A stretch of DNA of 11,409 nt from Euperipatoides rowelli (taxonomy: Eukaryota; Onychophora; Udeonychophora; Euonychophora; Peripatopsidae): assembly GCA_003024985.2 (NCBI GenBank), contig PXIH01S0000594.1, one strand, 5' to 3'. The notes under the pieces are model-generated. The model saw nothing but the letters and a program-made list of their open reading frames with translations, was not told the DNA's origin and did not search any database. Made by a program: the position numbers and the translations under genes. Numbering within the stretch: position 1 is the first letter of the stretch; every line of letters begins with the position of its first letter. Of the stretch, positions 1 to 7,187 are shown in pieces.

Positions 1-230
1 TCACATTTTTTTTACTTTTTAGTACATATTTAAGCAATTTTTAGCACATATTTATGTACATATTTCCCTATTTTTTATTACATAACTATCCTGGCCCTAG
101 TCATGACCATAACCTCATCAAACCTCCATTCCCTCTTTATCACCTTTTTTGTTTTACATTGTAGGTGGTCTAGTTCAAGCCTGAGCTAACCTTTTAAAAC
201 AGAGGTCACAGAAAAAGTATGTGGTTAGAG
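1..230. other. AT-rich sequence with short TACATATTT repeats
   Basis: No gene seen. Near the start, three imperfect copies of a TACATATTT/CACATATTT word occur between about 23 and 67. They look like simple local duplication. A T-rich tract followed by ACATTGTAG at about 150-164 resembles a splice acceptor, but no convincing reading frame follows, so no exon is called. Confidence 0.5.
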
Positions 231-500
231 TCAGGAGGCTTTTTTTCATGCCTTCCCTCTAAAAATTAGAATATTTTTGGTTGAGTCTGTTGTCTTACTT
301 CATTGAAAAAAAATTGTTAGGCAGTTAGGCTATATCTTGTTATTTTAGCAAGACCAGCGGAAGTGGTGGTGTTGTGGATGCCCGAACCTGGGGCCAACAA
401 ACATAGGAACATAGCCCTAGTCTAGTGAAAGTTTTAATTTTTTTTTTAAAAAAAAAAAAGCTTATAATAATAATAAATGATAATAATTGCTATTAAAATT
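231..500 (+). repeat. Diverged direct repeat, copy 1
   Basis: This stretch matches 2070-2330 in the same orientation. Shared landmarks in order are TCAGGA, CCTTCCCTCTAAAAA, TTAGAATATTTTTGG, the GTTGTCTT(A/G)CTTCATTGAAAAAA block, TTAGCAAGACCAG, a CCTAGTCTAGTGAAAGTTTTA block, a T-run to A-run switch, and AGCTTATAATAAT. The copies differ by substitutions and by indels of a few to about twenty bases, so the duplication is old or the copies arrived separately. I see no TG...CA ends, no obvious tRNA-like promoter boxes and no protein match. The repeat class is therefore unknown. Confidence 0.8.
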
Positions 501-645
501 CTGATTAAAATCTTTTAGAAATCCAAGTTTTAAAAACGAATAGCCTAACCAGAATCGCTATCAAATTTCCAATTAACATCTGAAATAAACATTAAAAATA
601 AATTAATTAAAGTGATCTTATGGTTCCATTTTTACATTTGGTACC
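501..645. other. AT-rich spacer
   Basis: Spacer between the first direct repeat and the Harbinger-type element. I see no gene or structured element in it. Confidence 0.5.
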
Positions 646-652
646 TAAAACC

Positions 653-687
653 CCCCATACACTAAGAGATTTATCTGCAGATCTGGT
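653..687 (+). repeat. Left terminal inverted repeat of the Harbinger-type element
   Basis: Pairs with 1451-1485. It begins CCCCATACACTAAGAG and includes the ATTTATCTGCAGA word that also occurs at subterminal positions. Confidence 0.88.
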
Positions 688-1080
688 CTCTCAGTGAGTT
701 TGTACAGATGTGTGTATGGGCCTGTCTGCAGATAAATCTCCACAAATCGGTTGTGTCTGGGATCTTCTTCCAACACTGTTCATAAACCCGGTCTGCAGCT
801 ATAACATGTCTGTGAGTGTATGGCGTTGCCTCTAGTCTTTGAGATTATACCACCAATCTGCCCAACAAATACATTTGTTCAAGGCAAAGTGTATTTCCGA
901 AATACATTGTACGTATATGCCATTTTTTGTTGTAGCAACATGTGACAAAATCTAAATGCCATTTACCTAGTCGCCAATTTCATACCTGCCCTACTGTAGT
1001 TTATAATGAATCCAATCAACACCTGTCTCATTTTCATATTTTGCTTTGTTTTTTGGGTTTAATCTTATGAATTAAGGCAT

Positions 1081-1291
1081 TAAAACATTTTCATTCATTC
1101 ATAAAAAATTGAAATAATCTTTAGACGCATCCAACCGCAGTTCATTTAACAGATTCATATGTGTATATTGACGACGGCTCTAAGCCATTGTTTAGCCCAT
1201 GATCTTTTTTTTTACATGAAGATTCCATACATATAACTAGAGCAATTGCTAAAGCTGTTTTTTTTTTTGAAGAAGAAAGAACATATGCCAT
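1081..1291 (-). pseudogene. Harbinger-like transposase N-terminal remnant
   Basis: PIF/Harbinger transposases are DDE nucleases that cut and paste their element in the nucleus, usually with a second DNA-binding protein. From an ATG at 1291-1289 (minus strand) the remnant reads a short leader, then KKKTALAIALVICMESS. After a frame change at an A9 run (about 1205-1213) comes RSWAKQWL, and after a second frame change near 1178 comes YTHMNLLNELRLD, followed by DYFNFL, a TGA and MNENVL. This follows the family pattern: hydrophobic helix, basic KKRxWxxxWL, then the NLLxELRLD...F.NFLRM.E block ahead of the catalytic domain. The TGA sits where the family usually has Arg, consistent with CGA to TGA decay. 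The DDE catalytic core is absent. The match is by eye from motif order. The two frameshifts and the stop make this a dead fragment. Confidence 0.75.
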
Positions 1292-1450
1292 TTCAAATAG
1301 GGACGCTAGGATTTTAATGAAAAAAAAATGACACTTCTCAAAACAATTATTGATCACGTGTGTAGGTATGTCTGCAGATAAATTGTTCCATGTGTGGAAT
1401 ATATTTTCTACAGACTGGGTCTGTAAACCTAATCAAAGATTTATCTTTAT

Positions 1451-1485
1451 ACCAAGTCTGCAGATAAATCTCTTAGTGTATGGGG
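1451..1485 (-). repeat. Right terminal inverted repeat of the Harbinger-type element
   Basis: Reverse complement of 653-687 with two mismatches. It is followed by ATGGGGGCT and then the TAA flank, so the right end carries a short CCCCAT duplication that the left end lacks. Confidence 0.88.
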
Positions 1486-1497
1486 ATGGGGGCTTAA

Positions 1498-2069
1498 GTT
1501 CCATATATTTATGTTGGCTTTCTAATAACACAAAATTTCCATAGCTAGAAGGCTATCCTTCCTCACCCCACCTAGGATTTATCAGAAGAATCAGAAAATG
1601 CTAATTGGAATTTTAAAAATGTTAAAGGTTTAATTGAAAAAAATTATTAAAATCATTTTGGAGAAGTGATAATTTCTGTGTAATCATATTATTATTATAG
1701 ATGATTCAACTTAATGGGGGACAGTTAGCTGCATTTAGTACAGGTAACTAACATGTCAGAATATTGCAGTCTTTTTTTTAAAAAATTAATAAAACAGTAT
1801 GATTTTGTACTCATAATTTGAGGGCATAACTTCATTTTTTCTTTTCACCTCTGGAGTGTTAACAATATTCAACAAACAGTATAACCTATTAGCTGATCAT
1901 GCTAGTGGATTTTTCAACAACTGTGCATGTATCCTGAAATTTCATTGGTTTGCCACTCACGAGATTTAACACGGGATTATTACGAGAAGTTATTAAGACT
2001 CACAGCGATGTTTTGTCAGTTTAATGTTTTTTCTCAGTGATCTGACATAGAATAATAAAAAAATAAAAA
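1498..2069. other. AT-rich spacer, no gene seen
   Basis: AT-rich sequence between the Harbinger-type element and the second copy of the direct repeat. It has several A/T runs and no inverted ends, long frame or RNA gene that I can support. Confidence 0.5.
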
Positions 2070-2330
2070 TCAGGACACTTGTTTCACTCCTTCCCTCTAA
2101 AAAATTAGAATATTTTTGGCTGAGTGTTGTCTTGCTTCATTGAAAAAAATAATTGTTAGTCTATATCTTATTAATTTGATGAACTGTTAGCAAGACCAGT
2201 GGAAATGGAGGTGTTGTGAATGCCCACGAACCTGAAACCCAACAAACGTGACCCTAGTCTAGTGAAAGTTTTATTTTTTTTAAAAAAAGCTTATAATAAT
2301 AAATGGTAAGAATTATTGCCATTAAATTTG
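2070..2330 (+). repeat. Diverged direct repeat, copy 2
   Basis: Second copy of the unit at 231-500, about 1.84 kb downstream in the same orientation. Homology starts at TCAGGA and fades after the AGCTTATAATAAT...ATTAAA block. Relative to copy 1 it has an inserted stretch around the ATTAATTTGATGAACTG region and a shorter T/A tract. Sequence outside the two copies does not match, so this is not part of a longer tandem duplication. Confidence 0.8.
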
Positions 2331-2681
2331 TCATAATGTTAATTATGTTGGTGGGCAGATAATGGAATCTAACCTAAAAGGACTTAACTGCACAAAATGT
2401 TCTATAGAAAAATAATTTCTTTACAGTGACTTTAAAAAAAAAATCTATAAATTTTATTCCTTTTTTTTTATCAGTATAAAAACATAAAAAAAAAAAAAAA
2501 AAAAAAACTCATAAATAAATAGTTTATTTTTGGACATATTTTCCCCTAATAATTAGTTGGTTAAGTGGTTAATCCATTTAATTCAATCAATAATTATGCC
2601 TCCACCTTAATCCAAATTGATGAATTAATAAATCTGCTTAATCATTTTTTAATACATTATTTATTTATTTCAGGCCAGCCC
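2331..2681. other. AT-rich spacer with A22 run
   Basis: No gene seen. It contains a run of 22 A at 2486-2507 and several shorter T-runs. A poly(A) run can mark the tail of a retroposed sequence, but nothing recognisable precedes it. Confidence 0.5.
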
Positions 2682-2734
2682 TTAAGCTTAGTTCACATGG
2701 TCGTTCCTGGAATTAAGTTTTGGAATGACGCTCC
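2682..2734 (+). repeat. Left terminal inverted repeat of the TTAA-flanked element
   Basis: Pairs with 3461-3514 with several mismatches and small indels. Just inside it, GCTCCTGGATTGAT and GCTCCAGGATTGAT form an adjacent direct repeat (2730-2757). Confidence 0.88.
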
Positions 2735-2877
2735 TGGATTGATGCTCCAGGATTGATATCGATTGTGTACAAACGGTCATTTCATTTCTTCATTCAGTCA
2801 AGCATAGAAATTTTTCATGGGGCAGATTTTAATGAAGTAATTATGTATTTCTTGTTTTGTTACTATTTTTCATCATA

Positions 2878-2961
2878 ATGTCCCTACAACAGAGAATAGC
2901 CATAGCTATAATATTGATTGATGGATCAAATAACATTAAAGCACATAACAAAAGGAATTGA
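2878..2961 (+). pseudogene. Probable Harbinger-type transposase N-terminal scrap
   Basis: From ATG 2878 the frame reads MSLQQRIAIAIILIDG, then NNIKAHNKRN, and stops at TGA (2959-2961). The next residues would be Ala-Thr. The pattern of a short basic start, a hydrophobic AIAIILI helix, a polar stretch and then KR before a tryptophan position is that of the N-terminus of PIF/Harbinger transposases. It also parallels the clearer remnant at 1081-1291 (KKKTALAIALVICMESS...KKK/RSWAKQWL). The TGA may be a decayed Trp codon. Only about 27 residues can be read, so this call rests on a short weak similarity and on its position in a Harbinger-like element next to a MADF remnant. Confidence 0.4.
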
Positions 2962-3208
2962 GCAACTTTTTTTATTTCTTTTCTGAATGCTCTGCTTATA
3001 CAATTTTATTTTTCACAAAGTCGACATTAGCATCAGGGATTATTGTCTGACGTAAAGTAATCATTTGTTTGTAAGCATTATCCCTCATTTGCTTATTTGG
3101 AAATTCTTTAGATTTAACTTTCCATAAGCATGGATTGTTTTTATATATTTGAATAAATTATTTTAAAAATTCAGGTGAATTAATAAAAACACAATTTTCT
3201 TGAACCAT
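2962..3208 (-). pseudogene. MADF-domain protein remnant
   Basis: MADF domains are three-helix DNA-binding domains of the Myb/SANT class. In PIF-like transposons they occur in the second, accessory protein thought to help the transposase bind element ends. From ATG 3208-3206 (minus) the frame reads MVQENCVFINSPEFLK, a TAA stop (3160-3158), then FIQIYKNNPCLWKVKSKEF, and continues with an AYKQM helix, IIPDANVDFVKNKI, a frame change near 3000, and ISRAFRKEIKKV. This matches the MADF order: first helix ending FIxxYxxxPCLW, the K(S)KEF turn, an AY helix, PDA...V..KI, and a final FRKE basic helix. The TAA stands where Glu is usual (GAA to TAA). One stop and one frameshift make it a pseudogene. The full domain length, about 80 residues, is present. 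No BESS motif or other tail is visible. Confidence 0.8.
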
Positions 3209-3381
3209 TTTCTTGATAGATCAATGTAAGTAAACAACAGCGTGCAACTATTAACAAACAAAAACTACACAAAAGTTTAGAAAGATGCTGCCCTCCGAAT
3301 CCTTCTTGTTAGCACATGTGTATGGTCAACTTTTGTGTACACATGGTCAGTTTTGGAGTGTCATTCTTGGAAGTAATTCCC

Positions 3382-3405
3382 GGATTTCTGACAGATCAGA
3401 AATCC
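3382..3405. repeat. Perfect 10-bp hairpin in the right subterminal region
   Basis: GGATTTCTGA, loop CAGA, TCAGAAATCC: a perfect 10-bp stem with a 4-base loop, near the right end of the TTAA-flanked element. Subterminal hairpins are common in non-autonomous DNA transposons. Any role in transposase recognition is inference. Confidence 0.85.
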
Positions 3406-3460
3406 ATCAATCCTAAAAAAAAAACTGTCGCGTTCCTGGAAGGCCATACACACAAGGTTT

Positions 3461-3514
3461 GGAGCGTTCATTCCAAAACTTAAGCCCGGGAATGACCGTG
3501 TGTACGAAGCTTAA
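3461..3514 (-). repeat. Right terminal inverted repeat of the TTAA-flanked element
   Basis: Inverted partner of 2682-2734. Reading inward from the right it gives TTAAGCTTCGTACACACGG, then the block shared with the left end. It ends with TTAA at 3511-3514. Confidence 0.88.
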
Positions 3515-5541
3515 GTCACATTCATTGGCTGCTTCCGGAGTAATTGGTGCTGAGGTATTTACTAACCAGACATTTCAGAATTAAGAGGTCTTTGCTACCC
3601 AGATATTATAGAATTTGTGCTAAATAGTTTGTTAAACAGACATTACAGAATATTATTTTGAGGGCAATTGTTTTAATTGTAAATTAATTCTTGAGACAAG
3701 GATTGTCATTCTACTTCTGTGTATTGTCTGATAATCTTTTTATTTACTGTATATGAAACATATCTCTTTCAGTTCACTATCAAGATAATTCAGGAGTGTT
3801 CTTATCTTTATTATTGGTATCAATATATTTGACAATGAAAAACTATTGATTAGATTGTTTATATTCACAAATAGGCAATAGAAGCCTAATAATTAAAATA
3901 TATACAGTAGCTTTACTTACACATTTTGCTATTCTTAGGTGTCCCCCTCCCCCTTCCCCATTAGATATTATAATTATGCTTCATCATCTTTTTTTTTTTT
4001 TTAATATTCTAATCTAATGATCTTTAATAATATTCTTATTATTCCAGTTTGGTTGACATTTACTGTTTGTCAGCTTTATTCCTTTGTTTGACTTCTTGCT
4101 GAAATTCTCTGTCCTTCATAGTTTCTTATCTTAATTCGACTTATTTCATATCATCAGCTGATAAATTTTTCATTATTTTGATTATTCATGAAAATAATTA
4201 ATATTTATTTTAAATATTGCTTTCTGTCTGAACATCAGTTAAAATTATTTGTTTGCCTGGCAACAGTATTACTATATTTATTATTTTTAGGTAAATTTAT
4301 CTCTGTATTTTAAATTTGCTTAGCTCGAATTACAATTTTTCTCAATGTTATTCCCCCCCCCCCCCTTACCCTTTTCAGTGCAATAATTACGCAATCCATT
4401 CTTTATGACTCGAATAGTTGTAAAATTATTATAATTTTGTAAACAAATTAGAAATAAATTGCATAATCCTGTTTGAAAATAAATTGATCTATCAGGATTT
4501 TAAATTTCTTATTACTTGCCAGGAATTTTAATTTTGTGATTCTAATCTTTAGATGGTTAAATGTAAAAAGAGAATAAAGAAACAAAAGAAGAAAAAATCA
4601 GTTAAGATGAATTTAATATTGCAGTCGCTACTGCCATCTACAGTCTGTATCTAGCAAAAAAAAAACAATTAGTTTGAAAACGTGAGGATTTTTAATTTTG
4701 ATAATAAGAGAATTAAAAAACAAACATAACTTATTCAAAATCACAAAATAGATTTTAGCATAAAATAAGTTAGTTTTAGAAAATAAAAAAAAAAACTTAC
4801 ATTACAGGTTTAATTAAAACAAAGCTTTACTAAGGTTAGGTTAATTGCAAACATAGAAGGGGGGGGGTATACAATATATTTTTTTGTTCTTTTATTAGCA
4901 ATTTAGCACAAGTTTTTTTGTTTTTTTTTAAATTAATTTAATATTACTATGTTTAAGCATAATAGGCTTTTGCATAAGTGGACTTTTGCAAGTCACAAAG
5001 TAAATAGCAAACATCTAAAATAAGAAAATAAATTAAAAAATGATTAAACAAGAAAAAAAAAATAGTAACCCTAGATATTATTTCATACATTCCTAGGAAC
5101 ATACAGAATATTCCGAACTAAATTAAATATTTTCTGTTTAAATCGGATATTCTTCAATTTTTTTAAATATTCTCTAATATTTCCAAGTTCAGACAAGAAA
5201 CGGTGTATCAACGTAGTATGGCCGTAGGCAGTGTTTCTTTCAGATAATTTTCTCTGGGGGGGGTGGGGGGCATTTCACAAGTTCGGTGAGGGGGGGAGGG
5301 CAAGGTGTATGCATTTACAGATTTTTTTAATAAGCTTTTTTTTTAAAAAATGACGTTTTGTTGCCTTTCTGTCTGATTTGATAGCTTTTTAAAAAAAAAA
5401 AAAAAAAAAGCTGTATAAATGTTGGTTATAGAACAGCATTTGTGAGTTGACTGATAAATAAATAATGACCTCAGTATAAATAATAAGAAAATGATTGTAT
5501 TTAAATGAATGCTATAAGTCTTCCTTATAATAACAAAAATA
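3515..5541. other. Long AT-rich stretch, no gene seen
   Basis: About 2 kb without any protein or RNA gene that I can support. Visible features are three imperfect copies of CCAGACATTWYAGAATT at about 3566, 3598 and 3635 (spacing 32-37 bases), a C13 run at 4353-4365, a G9 run at 4859-4867, a G-rich patch at 5256-5300, and an A19 run at 5391-5409 flanked by AGCTTTTT and AGCT. Open frames here are short and have simple-sequence composition. Confidence 0.5.
5256..5300 (+). other. G-rich patch with four G-runs
   Basis: G8-T-G6, a 19-base spacer, then G7-A-G3. There are four runs of at least three G, but the middle loop is long, so quadruplex formation is possible and not strongly predicted. Confidence 0.4.
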
Positions 5542-5668
5542 ATGTGAAGGGTAACAAATGCATCTAAATGAGTAACGCTGGGTGAATTTTGTACCTTGCT
5601 GAGTATATGTGTCATTTTTTAAAAACTAGGTAGAGTAATACATCGGGTTTAGCATTAAAACAACACTT

Positions 5669-5717
5669 TATTGGTCCTAGATCTTTCTTACTTAAATCGT
5701 AATCTTCAGGACAATAA
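5669..5717 (-). ncRNA. Hammerhead-ribozyme-like motif, left copy
   Basis: On the minus strand: TTATTGTC (5717-5710), then CTGAAGA (5709-5703), stem II GTAA/TTAC arms closing loop GATTTAA (5702-5688), GAAA (5687-5684), a minimal AGATCT stem III, UA, and GGACCAATAA. The conserved core CUGANGA...GAAA is complete, stem II pairs perfectly over 4 bp, and the outer TTATTGTC pairs with GACCAATAA through one bulged C. That is the layout of a type I hammerhead with short stem III, a form reported in Penelope-like elements (established for the family). The register of stem I against the UH cleavage position is off by one base here, so activity of this decayed copy is doubtful. The motif lies in the 3' non-coding tail, beyond the endonuclease stop. 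Confidence 0.6.
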
Positions 5718-5956
5718 TCTAAATAGAATACACATAAAAATATTTGAGGTGAATACATATGAAGGATGATTAACAAATTTCTAACAAACATTATATAACA
5801 AAAGTCAAAGCATCGAGCGTGGAAGTTGCCAAATTGATACAGAGTGTGGTTACGTTTAAACATTAAAATTGACTTTAAAAATTAATGACAAATATTAAAA
5901 TAAGAATATAATTATAGTCAAAGACTTAATTAGGACCATTATAAGAATAAAATAAA

Positions 5957-6528
5957 TTAAAACAAAATTAATTTAGATGTGTGTGATATGTTCAGTGAAA
6001 GTGCGAGATGAACAGGCTTTCTGCAATGAGGCATTTTTTGATTATGATGGAGTTGGGCCAAAATTGAGAAATTAGCATGAGTGACATTATGAGCTGTATG
6101 AACAATATGAATATTGATTATGGAATGGTGGTCATGGGACATGTGCTCATGCATGCGCACAGAGAACTGTCTTCGGCTTGTTCCGACATAAGCTGTCTTT
6201 GAGCATGCACTGTGGAAGAGCTAGATGATAGGTGAAGGGTCAATTATTGATCTATTTTTTTTAGAAAACGTTTTAAAGGTAGAGGGTGCAGGGCAGACTA
6301 ATTGGATATCTAATATATGGGTGGTGAAAAAAGGGAGATGCGTGTTTATAAATGTTTTGAATATTAGTTGGATTAGGTTATAGTGTTGAATGTTGTCGAT
6401 AGTTATATATTTAGTTTTTTTGTTTTTATTATCGTTTTTATTAATAGCGAATCTTTGATGTGAATTGTATATGAAGTGTTGTTTGTATAAGTGATTTAAG
6501 TTGGTAGTATATTGTAAGGGAATTATAT
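5957..6528 (-). pseudogene. Penelope-like RT-endonuclease C-terminal remnant, left copy
   Basis: One frame is open from the 6528 side down to TAG at 6223-6221 and continues in the same frame beyond it. Before the stop, a stretch with YITIDNIQHYNLIQLIF and later CPAPSTFKTFSKKN resembles the linker between RT thumb and endonuclease in Penelope-like proteins. After the stop come LFHSACSK, TAYVGTSRRQFSVRMHEH, then HIVHTAHNVTHANFSILAQ. This is a GIY-YIG endonuclease pattern: the YVG strand, an Arg-containing helix ending RMHEH, and the HxxxTxH pair of the Penelope-specific subfamily. The catalytic-Glu segment that should follow (KCLIAESLFI) is in another frame because of a 1-base insertion at an A-run near 6035. 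The TAG corresponds to a Tyr codon (TAC) in the right copy. The stop and the frameshift make it inactive. The endonuclease call is firm. The linker call is moderate. Confidence 0.8.
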
Positions 6529-6599
6529 TATAAACACACATCTCCCTTCTGCACCTTCCACCTTTAAAACTTTTTTTAAAAAAAATAGAAAAATTCCAT

Positions 6600-6895
6600 A
6601 ATTCATCCATAATTGACCCTTCATCTATCATCTACCTCTTCTGCTGCACATGCCCACAGACAGCTTATGTCGGCACAAACTGTCTGTGCGCATGTGCGAG
6701 CACATGTCACATCACCCCCATTCCATAATTAATATTCATATCATTCATACAGCTCATAATGTCACTCATGTTAATGTCTCAGTTTTGACCCAACTCCATC
6801 CTAATAAAAAATGCCTCATTGCAGAAAGCCTGTTCATCTCGCACATTCGACCGTCACTGAACATATCACATGCATCTAAATTAATTTTGTTTTAA
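6600..6895 (+). pseudogene. Penelope-like GIY-YIG endonuclease remnant, right copy
   Basis: In one frame IYLFCCTCPQTAYVGT can be read (about 6630-6678). After a 10-base deletion relative to the left copy the reading moves to another frame, LSVRMCEH then IIHTAHNVTHVNVSVLTQ, KKCLIAESLFISH, RPSLN and a terminal SKLILF stop. The order YVG strand, RMxEH helix, HxxxTxH, then IAE with the family's catalytic Glu, and a PSLN...F terminus matches the C-terminal endonuclease of Penelope-like elements. This enzyme nicks target DNA to prime reverse transcription. The 10-base deletion removes the Ser-Arg-Arg-Gln segment after YVGT, including the conserved Arg region, and shifts the frame. The C-terminal half is open and better preserved than in the left copy. 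A short Cys-rich patch (CCTC) ahead of YVG recalls the zinc-binding motif seen in some members. Confidence 0.8.
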
Positions 6896-7138
6896 TGTAT
6901 TTTATTCTTATAATGGTCCTGATTAAGTCTTTGACTATTATATTCTTATTTTAATATTTGTCATTATTTTTTTAAAATCAATTTTAATGTTCAAACGTAA
7001 CCACACCTTGTCTCAATTTGGCAACTTCCACGGTAAGCCTCGATGTTTTGACTTTTGTTATATAATGTTTGTTAAAAATTTGTTAATCAACCTTCATATG
7101 CATTCACCACAAATATTTTTATGTGTATTCTATTTAGA

Positions 7139-7187
7139 TTATTACCTGAAGATTACAATTTAAGTAAGAAAGATCTAGGACCAATAA
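7139..7187 (+). ncRNA. Hammerhead-ribozyme-like motif, right copy
   Basis: TTATTAC (7139-7145), CTGAAGA (7146-7152), stem II TTAC (7153-7156), loop AATTTAA, GTAA (7164-7167), GAAA (7168-7171), the short AGATCT stem III (7171-7176), A at 7177, then GGACCAATAA (to 7187). The core and stem II are identical to the left copy, except for one loop II base. The stem I strand upstream has lost bases (TTATTAC instead of TTATTGTC), so only AATAA/TTATT still pairs outside. The expected scissile bond would follow A7177. Given the decayed stem I, I expect weak or no activity. Conservation of the core in two diverged copies argues that the ancestral element carried a working motif. Confidence 0.6.

Larger units (their letters stand above)
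649..1494 (-). mobile_element. PIF/Harbinger-type non-autonomous DNA transposon
   Basis: The ends form inverted repeats: 653-687 and 1451-1485 pair over 35 bases with two mismatches, and CCCCATACACTAAGAG is shared exactly. Immediately outside, both sides have TAA (646-648 and 1495-1497), the 3-bp TWA target duplication known for PIF/Harbinger. The right end carries an extra CCCCAT unit relative to the left. The word GTCTGCAGATAAAT recurs at 724, 1370 and 1456 and, inverted, at about 669-682, with a weaker copy near 790. These could be transposase binding sites. The interior (1081-1291, minus strand) holds a decayed Harbinger-like transposase N-terminus, which supports the superfamily call independently of the ends. 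At about 846 bp the element is too short for a full transposase and is an internally deleted relic. Confidence 0.82.
2682..3514. mobile_element. TTAA-flanked inverted-repeat element with MADF and transposase scraps
   Basis: The ends 2682-2734 and 3461-3514 are inverted copies of about 53 bp, both beginning with TTAA then GCTT, and sharing the TTAAGTTTTGGAATGA(A)CGCTCC block. TTAA at both termini (2682-2685, 3511-3514) fits a TTAA target duplication, or a 3-bp TTA/TAA one read ambiguously. A partial direct copy of the left end (CACATGGTC, then GTTTTGGAGTG) lies at about 3343-3372. Inside are a likely Harbinger-type transposase start on plus (2878-2958) and a MADF domain on minus (2962-3208), pointing toward each other. 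MADF proteins are known partners of PIF-like transposons in Drosophila, which favours PIF/Harbinger. The TTAA ends alone would also fit piggyBac or Kolobok, so the superfamily is not settled. Confidence 0.8.
5542..6528 (-). mobile_element. Penelope-like retrotransposon copy, left arm (5' truncated)
   Basis: Reading on the minus strand, this copy runs from an RT-endonuclease linker through a GIY-YIG endonuclease and a non-coding tail with a hammerhead-like motif to its 3' end near 5542. Penelope-like elements carry a reverse transcriptase fused to a GIY-YIG endonuclease and are inserted by target-primed reverse transcription, commonly with 5' truncation and in inverted or tandem groups. Here the reverse transcriptase domain is missing. 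The part 5542-6351 is inverted-repeat with 6529-7322, and 6352-6528 is present only in this copy. Homology between the arms stops at TTACCCTTCACAT on this side and at the equivalent base on the other, which marks a common 3' terminus. The exact 5' limit of this copy near 6528 is inferred from the start of the other arm. Confidence 0.82.

Noticed and set aside
649-1494. Classifying the first element as piggyBac from its CCCC start and a TTAA near the right end
   Set aside because: The left side lacks TTAA, TAA is present on both sides, and the interior carries Harbinger-type transposase sequence.
231-2330. Reading the direct repeats as LTRs of a retrotransposon
   Set aside because: No TG...CA termini, primer-binding site or polyprotein remnant was seen. 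Left as an unclassified repeat.
3566-3654. CRISPR-like or satellite array from three CCAGACATT copies
   Set aside because: Only three imperfect copies with uneven spacing in eukaryotic-type DNA.
5343-5615. Open frame of about 90 codons on the minus strand
   Set aside because: It includes a poly-Phe stretch from an A19 run and has low-complexity composition with no motif.
5612-5863. Open frame of about 83 codons on the minus strand
   Set aside because: It lies in the non-coding tail of the left Penelope-like copy and overlaps the hammerhead-like motif. The right copy does not keep the frame open.
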